From positions 155,596-203,784 of the forward strand of contig PMSQ01000199.1 in assembly GCA_003168355.1 (NCBI GenBank): 48,189 nucleotides of DNA. Direction: 5' to 3'. Below are positions 26,122 to 34,183 of this stretch, one piece after another. Both the position numbers and the translations under genes were made by a program. Under the pieces are notes generated by a model that saw only the letters and a program-made list of their open reading frames with translations, ran no database searches and had not been told where the DNA came from. Within the stretch, counting starts at the first letter, position 1; every line of letters starts with the position of its first letter. Origin of the DNA: Acidobacteriaceae bacterium (GTDB lineage Bacteria; Acidobacteriota; Terriglobia; Terriglobales; Acidobacteriaceae).

Positions 26122-27453
26122 CTAGTACTTCTTGAGGCCCGCCCGCTGCATTCCTCGTTGCGCTTCCGGAGCCTTCATGAACGTGTCCCAGACAAATCCG
26201 GTCCGCAGATTTTCCGCCATCAGCATGGTAATCCCCGTATCGATGCCGATCACATCAGGGTCGTACCAGTTTTTGAGTGGGTTGAAGGCGTTCACAAATC
26301 CGTACTTGTTCCACGCTGGGGCATAGCGGGATCGCATCGTCTTCAACACCCGCAGGGTCGCTTGGGGCAGGAAGGGCAAAGAACCTCCCGTGGCGCTGGG
26401 TACCACGGTGCCATCAATTGGCCCCACCGCTGGAGGGCCACCCCAGATGACATAGCCCTGCTCCGAGTCGGAAGCCGTGATTCCCCATAGGTCTTCGCTG
26501 TAGTCCGGGAACTGTTTTCCGAGCTCCAGGCAGAAACGCCGGTGGACCTCCGTGGCGGTCACGGAATTCTGGAAGTAATCGGCGTACTTATCCCGTTTCC
26601 CGCGGAAATCGAACCAAGCCTGCGAATATTGATGGACAAACAGCGGCGCGAAGGAGCCAATGTAGCGCATCCCCTCGTATTCGAAAGTGAGGCGTTTCCA
26701 GGCGTTCCAAGTTTCTTCCTTAAGGGGATAGGCAGAAGATCCCAAACCCAGGAGATACATCATCATCAGCTCGCTGTAGTAGTCCCATCGCGAGGCCAGG
26801 AAGCCGAGTTCCGGAGTCCATCCGTGGGGCAGTAAAGAGGTGTCTTCTGACAGCCAGGTCCAGTCCACACGATTGAAAATGAGGTTGGCCAATTCAGTGA
26901 TACCGGGATGCCGAAAATGCTCGCGGCAGGTCAGAATTCCGCAAAGCAGAATGGCGGTGTCGACCGAGGATACTTCGGAATCCCAGACCCTTTCTCCGGT
27001 GTGGATGTTGGCGAAGTGGTAGAAAAAACCACGGTGCTGCGGTAACTTCTTCCACAAAAAGCGGAGAGCTGCAACCACTCGTTCCACAGCCGCAGCCCGT
27101 GCGATATAACTCCGCTGCTCTCCAATACAGAGCGCGCTAAGGCCAAAGCCCGTTGCCGCAATGCTGGCGACGATTCCCTGATCATCGACATGGACATTGC
27201 AACGGTCCTTCACCATGCCGGTTTTCGGACTGGCCTGTTCCCAAAAGTAGAGGAAGCTGGCGCTTTCCACCTCATTGAGAAATTGATCATCCTCGACAGA
27301 TAGGATTGGCATTCCTGCCGGTGTGTTAGGCACCTGTGCCGACGCCATGCGCCAGGGTGTGAGAAGCCCGGCGAACGGCAAGCAGAAACCCGTACCCAGG
27401 ATTTGCCGCAGGGCTTGCCGCCGCGACAGCAAATTCGATCCATCAGCCTTCAT
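26122..27453 (-). CDS. Tat-exported Glycoamylase-domain hydrolase (GH144-like, probable endo-beta-1,2-glucanase)
   Basis: 443 residues from ATG 27453, with AGGA eight bases upstream. The N-terminus has a twin-arginine signal (SRRQAL at 10-15, then a hydrophobic stretch and ASAQ near 37-40). The mature domain is of the Glycoamylase/GH144 type: FLYFWEQASPKTGMVKDR, TGFGLSALCIGE, HFANIHTGERVWDSEVSSVDTAILLCG, YSELMMMYLLGLG, HQYSQAWFDFRG, LWGITASDSEQGY. GH144 founders are endo-beta-1,2-glucanases, which fits the synthase and exporter genes that follow. The frame is open upstream to 27627, but the Tat motif fixes the start. Specificity is inferred from family and context. The 223-base gap to the exporter gene holds no visible gene or terminator. 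Confidence 0.86.
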   Translation of the reverse strand: MKADGSNLLSRRQALRQILGTGFCLPFAGLLTPWRMASAQVPNTPAGMPILSVEDDQFLNEVESASFLYFWEQASPKTGMVKDRCNVHVDDQGIVASIAATGFGLSALCIGEQRSYIARAAAVERVVAALRFLWKKLPQHRGFFYHFANIHTGERVWDSEVSSVDTAILLCGILTCREHFRHPGITELANLIFNRVDWTWLSEDTSLLPHGWTPELGFLASRWDYYSELMMMYLLGLGSSAYPLKEETWNAWKRLTFEYEGMRYIGSFAPLFVHQYSQAWFDFRGKRDKYADYFQNSVTATEVHRRFCLELGKQFPDYSEDLWGITASDSEQGYVIWGGPPAVGPIDGTVVPSATGGSLPFLPQATLRVLKTMRSRYAPAWNKYGFVNAFNPLKNWYDPDVIGIDTGITMLMAENLRTGFVWDTFMKAPEAQRGMQRAGLKKY

Positions 27454-27612
27454 CCGGTTCGTCCTGTTTGATCTTAAACAAATTCGGGCCAGACACCAAA
27501 GACGGTGCCAGCCGATTTCTTGCAGATGCCGAGCTTTCGTGACCAGCCCCGAAGCCCGGTAGAAACGTATCCACAGGCCAGGGCATCGTATGATGTTACA
27601 CAAGGCAACGGA

Positions 27613-28599
27613 ATGACCTCTAGCCACAGACTCGAAGTCTGGAGTGCCGCATTTTTCACCCTACTCTTCGCTGCCAGCGCCATCTTGCTCGTGGGGTGGC
27701 GCACTCGCACGGCTATCGTCCTGCAGGGAGCCGTAACCGTGCAATCTTCCGATCCGCGAAAAGAGCGACCCATCTCCGACGTCGACGTGTTTGTGGCGGA
27801 TAATTTGGCCGTGGCGACAGTCCGATCGGATTCCTCCGGCTCGTTTTCTGTGCAGCTGCGACGGTCCGTGCGCAGAGGAGATCCCATTTCTTTGCATTTT
27901 CACCATCCTCAATATGGCGATCTCAAGCTCAATGATTTTGTAGGTGACAAACTCTATGTCGTTCATATGCTGCCCGTGAATGAAGTCCCCGCTTCCACTC
28001 ACCATCCCGACATCAAGGTTGGCAATGTTCGAGTGCGGTATTCGATCAAGGCCCAAACTGAGCTGAATGTGGGTAGCGCGGCCAAGGCATTTCAAATCGA
28101 GAACCGGGGCAACGTGCCGTGCAAGAAGCAGCGTCCGTGCTCACCTGATGGCAAATGGAAAGCTGCTCTCGGCTCAGCCTCTCTCGATGCGGGGGCGGGC
28201 AATGAGTTCCGGAACGCCAGAGCCTCGTGCATCGCCGGACCCTGCCCGTTCACAAAAATCGAATCGGACAAGTTCACCCAGGGAGGCCGGACCATCATGG
28301 TCTCTGCCCGCGACTGGTCGGACACAGCCACCTTCTTATTGGAGGCTGAAGTATTCCATCCCATGGTGAGCCAGATTGTACATGAGTCCTATCCGGTCAT
28401 CTTCGGCGATGGGCTTAACTTCACCTTGCCGGCCAGCGCTGAGGGCGTAAGCCTGGAAGCCGACTTCGATGGGCAAACCGTTATCTTTCCATTGGGCCCG
28501 TCAATCCTATTGAGTTGGGCGGATTGCAACGCCAGGGCGAATTCGGACCAGACCAGAGTCTACCGCTGCCAACTCAATGCCGGATACCAGTTTCAGTAA
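27613..28599 (+). CDS. Membrane-anchored protein with carboxypeptidase-regulatory-like domain, unknown function
   Basis: 328 residues from ATG 27613 (AAGG seven bases upstream; the frame is open to 27505). One membrane helix lies at about 9-29, then an extracytoplasmic region: a CarboxypepD_reg/Ig-like beta domain (about 35-130, with ISDVDVFVADN and VRSDSSGSFSVQL), then a second beta-rich region with paired Cys (NVPCKKQRPCSPDGKW, CIAGPCPFTK). No catalytic motif is seen. It is divergent from the GH144-like gene across 159 bases, so the two may share control. Function not assigned. Confidence 0.65.
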   Translation: MTSSHRLEVWSAAFFTLLFAASAILLVGWRTRTAIVLQGAVTVQSSDPRKERPISDVDVFVADNLAVATVRSDSSGSFSVQLRRSVRRGDPISLHFHHPQYGDLKLNDFVGDKLYVVHMLPVNEVPASTHHPDIKVGNVRVRYSIKAQTELNVGSAAKAFQIENRGNVPCKKQRPCSPDGKWKAALGSASLDAGAGNEFRNARASCIAGPCPFTKIESDKFTQGGRTIMVSARDWSDTATFLLEAEVFHPMVSQIVHESYPVIFGDGLNFTLPASAEGVSLEADFDGQTVIFPLGPSILLSWADCNARANSDQTRVYRCQLNAGYQFQ

Positions 28600-28710
28600 G
28601 CGCGATAGGGCTCTCCTTCGAATGGCGTAAGGACAGAGCCAAGGTCTGCGTTGGTGATTTTGTTCCTATGTTCCTATGAGGAGGATGACTCTCCCGCTGT
28701 TGGCGTGGCA

Positions 28711-28722
28711 GCAAACGTTTTC
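28711..28722 (+). promoter_or_regulatory. Probable LacI-family operator before the regulator gene
   Basis: GCAAACGTTTTC, 10 of 12 matches to the perfect palindrome at 46656, with the central CG typical of LacI operators. It lies 82 bases before the LacI-family start, which would fit autoregulation. It is the weakest of the four sites. The rest of the 205-base gap 28600-28804 shows nothing else clear. Confidence 0.45.
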
Positions 28723-28804
28723 TACAACCGCGAGATGGGCCTGAGTTGCGTGCAGGCCTATGGTAAGATGCTTAGCGCACAGGGTTCTTTTGCAAGCAAA
28801 CCCC

Positions 28805-29884
28805 ATGGACATCCGTGAGATCGCGCGGAGAGCGAAGGTTTCAACCGCCACAGTATCCAGAGCGATTAACCGTGTTCCCACGGTCGATCCTCAACTTGCC
28901 AAGCGAGTGTGGAAGGTGGTGGACGAACTTGGGTACTATCCCAATACGCAGGCCCGTGCCCTGGTTTTGGGACGGAGTCGTATCTTCGGCCTGATCGTCT
29001 CGGAGATCACCAACCCATTTTTCCCGGAGATCGTACAGACCTTCGAGAATCTCGCGGTCGAAAACAACTACGAGATTCTCGTCACCTCCACCGTGCATGA
29101 CCCGAAACGGATGGAATCGTCGGTCCGTCGCATGATCGAGCGGCGGGTGGATGGTGTGGCGATCCTGACTTTTGGCATGGAAGAAACGCTGATCGAACAC
29201 CTTCGTTTCCGCAAGGTTCCGCTGGTGTTCATCGATGTGGGGCCCGACGTCCCGGGAATTGCCAATATCCGGATCAACTATCAGAACGGAATCCGGCAGG
29301 CGGTACAGCACCTCGCCGCACTCCGGCACACACGCATCGCCTTCATTGCCGGGCCGTTGCATTTAAAGTCCGCGCTGGCAAGGCGGGAGGCTTTCAAGGT
29401 GTCCATGACGGAAATCGGGCTTTCTCCAGAATTGATTGTAGTTGGAGATCACCGGATGGAGGGCGGGATGAGTGCGCTCATAGAGCTTGAGAGTTTGAGT
29501 AATCGGCCCACGGCGGTGCTGTGCTCTAACGACATGACCGCCATTGGAGTGATGCGCGAAGCATACGACCACAACATCAGGATACCGGATGACCTGTCTG
29601 TAGTCGGGTTCGACGATATCCGCATGGCCGAGTTTACAATCCCTCCGCTTACGACGGTGCAGATGTCGCAACACGAGTTGGCCAAAATTGCCTTCCGGGC
29701 CTTACTGAACGAAGTCGAATGCGAGCCGTCTTCGCAGCAGCACCACAAATACGAGCTGATTACGAGCTTGGTACTCAGGCGTTCCACCGCTCTGGCCCCG
29801 GCTGGCGGACACGCGACGACGCACCTCAAAGCGAATCGGGCAACCGGATCCCGTAAAATTCCCGCAGCCGGCTCGCGTTCGTGA
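28805..29884 (+). CDS. LacI-family transcriptional regulator (probable arabinose regulator)
   Basis: 359 residues from ATG 28805. The N-terminal helix-turn-helix (MDIREIARRAKVSTATVSR) and hinge (GYYPNTQARAL) are intact. A periplasmic-binding-protein-like effector domain follows (IFGLIVSEITNPFF, VDGVAILTFG, RIAFIAGP, VLCSNDMTAIGVM, PDDLSVVGFDDI). The Ala/Arg-rich tail after LVLRRS is probably disordered. It lies directly before the arabinose operon, and matching operator-like sites occur before itself, before araD and before the TonB receptor. The effector (arabinose or an arabinoside) is inferred from context only. Confidence 0.92.
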   Translation: MDIREIARRAKVSTATVSRAINRVPTVDPQLAKRVWKVVDELGYYPNTQARALVLGRSRIFGLIVSEITNPFFPEIVQTFENLAVENNYEILVTSTVHDPKRMESSVRRMIERRVDGVAILTFGMEETLIEHLRFRKVPLVFIDVGPDVPGIANIRINYQNGIRQAVQHLAALRHTRIAFIAGPLHLKSALARREAFKVSMTEIGLSPELIVVGDHRMEGGMSALIELESLSNRPTAVLCSNDMTAIGVMREAYDHNIRIPDDLSVVGFDDIRMAEFTIPPLTTVQMSQHELAKIAFRALLNEVECEPSSQQHHKYELITSLVLRRSTALAPAGGHATTHLKANRATGSRKIPAAGSRS

Positions 29885-29950
29885 TTCCGTTCTGCTTTTG
29901 TAAACCTGAAAGCCGCGTGGCTAGAGGGGGGATCCGAAGGGAAAAGAGGG

Positions 29951-29979
29951 TTGCAATTGTGAGGACATGGGAATACTCT
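29951..29979 (+). promoter_or_regulatory. Possible promoter of the arabinose operon
   Basis: TTGCAA (29951-29956), 17-base spacer, TACTCT (29974-29979): a weak sigma-70-type match. It would start transcription near 29986, just before the operator at 29998-30009. Confidence 0.35.
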
Positions 29980-29997
29980 AGTTTCCGCCTATTTCGA

Positions 29998-30009
29998 GTA
30001 AACGATTAC
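29998..30009 (+). promoter_or_regulatory. LacI-family operator at the arabinose operon
   Basis: GTAAACGATTAC, a palindrome apart from the bases flanking the central CG. It sits just downstream of the possible start point and 71 bases before the araD ATG, a classical position for repression. Confidence 0.65.
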
Positions 30010-30080
30010 CCTATTGCATGAGGCAGCGATTAGCACCACTCGCTCGGCTGACATCTTCGGGAGGTGATGGCACGAGAACC

Positions 30081-30788
30081 ATGCTAGAGCATTTGCGGGA
30101 GCAAGTCCTGGAGGCCAACCTGGAATTGGTACGGCAAGGTCTGGTTCTGTACACGTTTGGCAATGTCAGTGGCATCGCGCGTGAGGAGGGTCTGGTGGTG
30201 ATCAAGCCCAGTGGTGTGCCTTATGCAGAAATGAAACCGGAACACCTGGTGGTGACCGACCTAGACGGCAATATCGTGGAAGGGAAACTGCGGCCTTCCT
30301 CCGATTTGCCCACCCATCTCGTGTTGTACAACCAATTTGCTGAAATCGGCGGAGTAGCTCATACGCACTCTGAATATGCTACTGCCTGGGCCCAGGCGCG
30401 CAAGTCGATTCCGTGTTTTGGCACCACCCACGCAGACTATTTCCAAGGTCCTGTTCCAGTAACTAGCGAAATCACCGATCGGGACATTGCCGAAGACTAC
30501 GAGAAGAACACAGGCCATGCGATCGTTCACAGCCTGCAGCAGACGAATCCGTCGGCGACTCCGGGCGTCCTGGTGGCCAATCACGGCCCTTTTGCCTGGG
30601 GAGCAGATGCCGGCACCGCGACCCACAACGCCGTCATTCTGGAAGCTATCGCGCGCATGGCCTACTTCACGCTCGGCATCAATTCAGCGGCGCAACCGGT
30701 TGGCAGCACGCTGCATGACAAGCATTACCTTCGAAAACACGGCAAGAACGCATATTACGGGCAGGCCAAGAACAAGGACAAGCAATGA
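30081..30788 (+). CDS. araD: L-ribulose-5-phosphate 4-epimerase
   Basis: 235 residues of the class II aldolase/adducin family, interconverting L-ribulose-5-phosphate and D-xylulose-5-phosphate. The AraD hallmarks are present: NVSGIAREEGLVVIKPSGVPY, RPSSDLPTHLVLY, zinc ligands His94 and His96 (AHTHSEYATAWAQA), TTHADYF, His168 (ANHGPFAWG), and the C-terminal DKHYLRKHGKNAYYGQ. ATG 30081 gives the usual N-terminus; a strong GGGAGGTGAT lies rather far (16 bases) upstream, and an ATG at 30018 also opens the frame. First gene of the arabinose operon; its stop overlaps the symporter start (ATGA). Confidence 0.94.
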   Translation: MLEHLREQVLEANLELVRQGLVLYTFGNVSGIAREEGLVVIKPSGVPYAEMKPEHLVVTDLDGNIVEGKLRPSSDLPTHLVLYNQFAEIGGVAHTHSEYATAWAQARKSIPCFGTTHADYFQGPVPVTSEITDRDIAEDYEKNTGHAIVHSLQQTNPSATPGVLVANHGPFAWGADAGTATHNAVILEAIARMAYFTLGINSAAQPVGSTLHDKHYLRKHGKNAYYGQAKNKDKQ

Positions 30789-32488
30789 CGCGATTGCCGG
30801 CGCTCGCTCTGCCAACTCGCCTGGTACACCTTTCCTCCATCGATATTGTCATTGTGGTTTTTTACTTTGCTCTGGTGCTCGCCATCGGCTGGTACTTAAA
30901 AGGCCGGGCCAATACCGGCGAAGATTTCTTCATGGCGGGCCGGGAGATGACGGCGTGGGTGGCTGGTCTCAGTTTCCTTTCAGCTAATCTGGGTGCGCTC
31001 GAATTGATGGGCTGGGCGGGTTCGGCTTACCAATATGGCATTCTGGCGACGCACTGGTATTGGATCGGCGCCATACCAGCGATGTTGTTCCTGGCGCTGG
31101 TCATGATGCCGTTCTACTACATTTCGAAAACGCACTCCGTGCCGGGATATCTGAAGCTGCGTTTCGGCGAATCCAGCCGCGCCCTGTCCGCAGTTTCGTT
31201 TGCGTTCATGACCGTGCTCATGAGCGGCGTCAACATGTTTGCCATGGCCAAGGTCATGCAGATTGTGCTGGGATGGGACATCAACTTCAGCATCTGGGTC
31301 TCGTCGCTGACAGTCGCGATTTATGTGACGCTGGGCGGGCTACGCTCGGCCATCTTCAATGAGGTGCTGCAGTTCTTTCTCATCTGGGCGGGTGCTCTGC
31401 TGATTCCGATCCTTGGATTGTACGAAGCCGGCGGGTGGGGCAACCTCAAGCTGCTGATTGCGCAACGAGCCTCGGATCAGTACATCCATCTCTGGTCCGG
31501 GTTGGGCTCATTCAGCCACAATCCCATGGGAATCAACTGGGTTGGCATCGTGTTCGGCCTGGGCGCGGTGATCTCGATGGGCTATTGGACCACGGACTTC
31601 CTGGTGGTGCAGCGCATTCTGGCCGCGAAAGATATACGCAGCGCGGAAATGGCGCCCATTATCGGCGCAGGATTCAAGATGTTCGTACCGATCATCGTGA
31701 TCCTGCCGGGCCTGCTGGGTTTGGGCTTGCTACCGGAGAAACTGGTGCCGGAATCGATGGCCGTGGCCACCGGAGCTCATAGCTATAACGATGTGCTTCC
31801 GCTCATGCTCGCCCGCTATTGCGGACCTGGGCTGCTCGGCCTTGGAGTTACCGCTCTGATCGCCGGCTTCATGTCTGGAATGGCGGGCAATGTGAGCGCC
31901 TTCACCACCGTCTGGACGTATGACATTTACCGTCCGTTTGTGAACAGCAAGGGCAGCGACCACCATTACGTGAACATGGGGCGATGGACCACCGTCATCG
32001 GAGTGCTCATCAGCGTGGGAACGGCGTATCTGGTGATGCAGTTCGCCAGCATCATGGATTACGTGCAGGCCCTGTTCAGCTTTTTTATTGCTCCCTTGTT
32101 CGGCACGGTCGTGCTCGGGATGCTGTGGAAACGGGCGACCGGGCCGGGCGGATTCTGGGGATTGTTGTGCGGGACGCTTTCCTCGATCGGGATGTGGACC
32201 TGGGTAAAAGTGGATCCTTCGGCGCTGCGTTATGTGGCGCTCTCGCCCGACGCCAAAGGTTTGGCGCAGGACATGTATCAGGCGCTCTGGTCATTTATTG
32301 TTTGCGTGGTCGTGACCGTGGCGGTCAGTCTGGCGACAAAACCTGTGCCGGACAGCCAGTTGACCGGCTTGGTATACGGGCTAACGGAGATCCCCTCAGT
32401 CGGAGACGTTCCTCTGTATCAGAAGCCTCTTTTCTGGGCGGCTGTGGTGACTGTCGTTTTCTTCATATTGAACATTATTTTCTGGTAA
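30785..32488 (+). CDS. Sodium:solute (sugar) symporter, SSS family
   Basis: 567 residues with about 13-14 membrane helices. SGLT-like motifs include GEDFFMAGREMTAW near the second helix, ALELMGWAGSAYQYG, TLGGLRSAIFNEVLQFF, GYWTTDFLVVQRILAAKD, GLLGLGVTALIAGFMSGMAGNVSAFTTVWTYDIY. The last helix is at the C-terminus (FILNIIFW). Within the operon it is the likely inner-membrane importer of L-arabinose, driven by sodium. Other sugars or polyols are possible; the substrate is inferred from neighbours. Confidence 0.92.
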   Translation: MTRLPALALPTRLVHLSSIDIVIVVFYFALVLAIGWYLKGRANTGEDFFMAGREMTAWVAGLSFLSANLGALELMGWAGSAYQYGILATHWYWIGAIPAMLFLALVMMPFYYISKTHSVPGYLKLRFGESSRALSAVSFAFMTVLMSGVNMFAMAKVMQIVLGWDINFSIWVSSLTVAIYVTLGGLRSAIFNEVLQFFLIWAGALLIPILGLYEAGGWGNLKLLIAQRASDQYIHLWSGLGSFSHNPMGINWVGIVFGLGAVISMGYWTTDFLVVQRILAAKDIRSAEMAPIIGAGFKMFVPIIVILPGLLGLGLLPEKLVPESMAVATGAHSYNDVLPLMLARYCGPGLLGLGVTALIAGFMSGMAGNVSAFTTVWTYDIYRPFVNSKGSDHHYVNMGRWTTVIGVLISVGTAYLVMQFASIMDYVQALFSFFIAPLFGTVVLGMLWKRATGPGGFWGLLCGTLSSIGMWTWVKVDPSALRYVALSPDAKGLAQDMYQALWSFIVCVVVTVAVSLATKPVPDSQLTGLVYGLTEIPSVGDVPLYQKPLFWAAVVTVVFFILNIIFW

Positions 32489-32520
32489 GTGGGATTCTCT
32501 GGGAAGCGGAGGCACGCAGG

Positions 32521-32727
32521 ATGATTTCGATCTGGTTTTTCATCGGCATCTCGCTCGCGGTAAATGGCGCGCTGATTCTGGCGGCTGGGATTTACCAGCT
32601 GGTAGATCCTCCGGTGAATCCTGGCGTGGTCCTCTTCAACTTGCACGCCAACGTGTGGTGGGGAGCGGCGTTGCTGCTGTTCGGTCTTATTTATTGTTTG
32701 AAGTTCGCACCAAGTCGCAAGGCCTGA
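32521..32727 (+). CDS. Small two-helix membrane protein (68 aa) in the arabinose operon
   Basis: ATG 32521 with GGAGG eight bases upstream. Two membrane segments: WFFIGISLAVNGALILAAGI near the N-terminus and WWGAALLLFGLIYCL near the C-terminus, separated by a short loop with HANVWWG. It lies 32 bases after the symporter and 19 before the isomerase. It may be an accessory subunit of the symporter; no family is recognised with certainty. Confidence 0.75.
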   Translation: MISIWFFIGISLAVNGALILAAGIYQLVDPPVNPGVVLFNLHANVWWGAALLLFGLIYCLKFAPSRKA

Positions 32728-32746
32728 GGTGCGAGTGAGGTTTGGT

Positions 32747-34183
32747 ATGCCAGTCAATCATAGAAAAATGGTAATGGGAGTTATCGTTGGAAACCGGGGG
32801 TTTTTCCCCGACCATCTCGCCAAGAGCGGAAGGGAAGAAATTCTGCGCGCGCTGCAAGCCGCCGACATGGACATCGTCGCTCTCACTCCTGAAGAGAGCA
32901 AGTACGGGGCAGTGGAGACAAGAGAAGAATCGCGGCGATGCGCCGAACTGTTCAAGCGCAATCGCGACCGGATCGACGGAATCATCGTCACGCTGCCAAA
33001 CTTCGGCGAAGAACGCGCGATCGCCGATGCCCTGCGGCTGGCCGATCTGCGCGTCCCGGTATTGATTCAAGCCACGCCCGACGATCCCAAGAAGATGACC
33101 ATCGCCTCGCGTCGCGACAGCTTCTGCGGCAAGATGTCGGCCTGCAACAACCTTCGGCAGTACGGCATTCCCTATTCCATCACGACACTGCACACGGAGA
33201 GTCCCGACTCGCCCGAGTTTGCCCATGACCTGGAGTGGTTCGCCGCGGTCTGCCGGGTGGTCAAGGGATTTCGCAACCTGCGCGTGGGAGCCATCGGCGC
33301 GCGTCCGGCAGCCTTTAACACGGTGCGCTATAGCGAGAAGATATTAGAATCGCAAGGCATCTCGATTGAGACACTCGATCTTTCCGAAGTGCTGGGCCGC
33401 ATCGACCGCATGAAGGACAACGACGATCATGCGCAGGCCAAGCTGGCTGCTATCAAGAAGTACGTCGACGCGAGCAGCGTGCCGGCTCCCGCCTTATTAA
33501 AGATGGCGAAGCTGGGCGCGGTGGTCGACCAGTGGATGGCGGCGACCGAGGTCACCATCAGCGCGGTTCAGTGCTGGACTTCGATCGAAGAAAATTTGGG
33601 AGTAGTGCCCTGCACCGTGATGAGCATGATGAGCAACGAACTGCTGTCGAGCGCCTGCGAAGTGGATATTTGCGGCGTGCTGGGAATGCACGCGCTGCAG
33701 CTCGCCTCCGGCACGCCTTCGGCTCTTCTCGACTGGAACAATAACTATGGATCCGACCCAAACAAGGCGGTCTGCTTCCACTGCTCGAACTTGCCCAAGC
33801 ATTTCTTCCGCTCGGTGAAGATGGATTTTCAGGAGATCATTGCTGGCACCGTGGGCAAAGAAAATACCTTCGGAACCTGCGTTGGGCTCATTAAGCCGGA
33901 AAAAATGAGCTTCGCGCGCTTCTCGACCGACGATACTTTCGGCAAGATGCGCGGATACGTGGGCGAAGGACGATTCACCGACGACCCGCTGAATACGTTC
34001 GGCGGCGCGGGCGTGGTTGAAATCCAGAACCTGCAGAGACTGTTGCGTTTCATCTGCGAGCGGGGCTTCGAACACCACGTCGCCGCCAATCTTTCTACCG
34101 TCGCATCCGCGGTGTATGAAGCCACTACGCGTTATCTGGGCTGGGACATGCTCTATCACGGCTGCGAAAACGGAGCCTGCTGA
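32747..34183 (+). CDS. L-fucose/L-arabinose isomerase-fold sugar isomerase
   Basis: 478 residues from ATG 32747 (GAGG seven bases upstream). The fold is that of the L-fucose isomerase superfamily, with N-terminal Rossmann-like domains and a metal site in the later half: Glu residues in WTSIEENLG and SNELL, Asp329 in SALLDWNNNYG, His345 in CFHCSNLP. The operon has araD and araB but no classical AraA, so this protein most likely turns L-arabinose into L-ribulose. The fold family also includes fucose and xylose isomerases. Its stop overlaps the araB start (TGATG). Confidence 0.85.
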   Translation: MPVNHRKMVMGVIVGNRGFFPDHLAKSGREEILRALQAADMDIVALTPEESKYGAVETREESRRCAELFKRNRDRIDGIIVTLPNFGEERAIADALRLADLRVPVLIQATPDDPKKMTIASRRDSFCGKMSACNNLRQYGIPYSITTLHTESPDSPEFAHDLEWFAAVCRVVKGFRNLRVGAIGARPAAFNTVRYSEKILESQGISIETLDLSEVLGRIDRMKDNDDHAQAKLAAIKKYVDASSVPAPALLKMAKLGAVVDQWMAATEVTISAVQCWTSIEENLGVVPCTVMSMMSNELLSSACEVDICGVLGMHALQLASGTPSALLDWNNNYGSDPNKAVCFHCSNLPKHFFRSVKMDFQEIIAGTVGKENTFGTCVGLIKPEKMSFARFSTDDTFGKMRGYVGEGRFTDDPLNTFGGAGVVEIQNLQRLLRFICERGFEHHVAANLSTVASAVYEATTRYLGWDMLYHGCENGAC

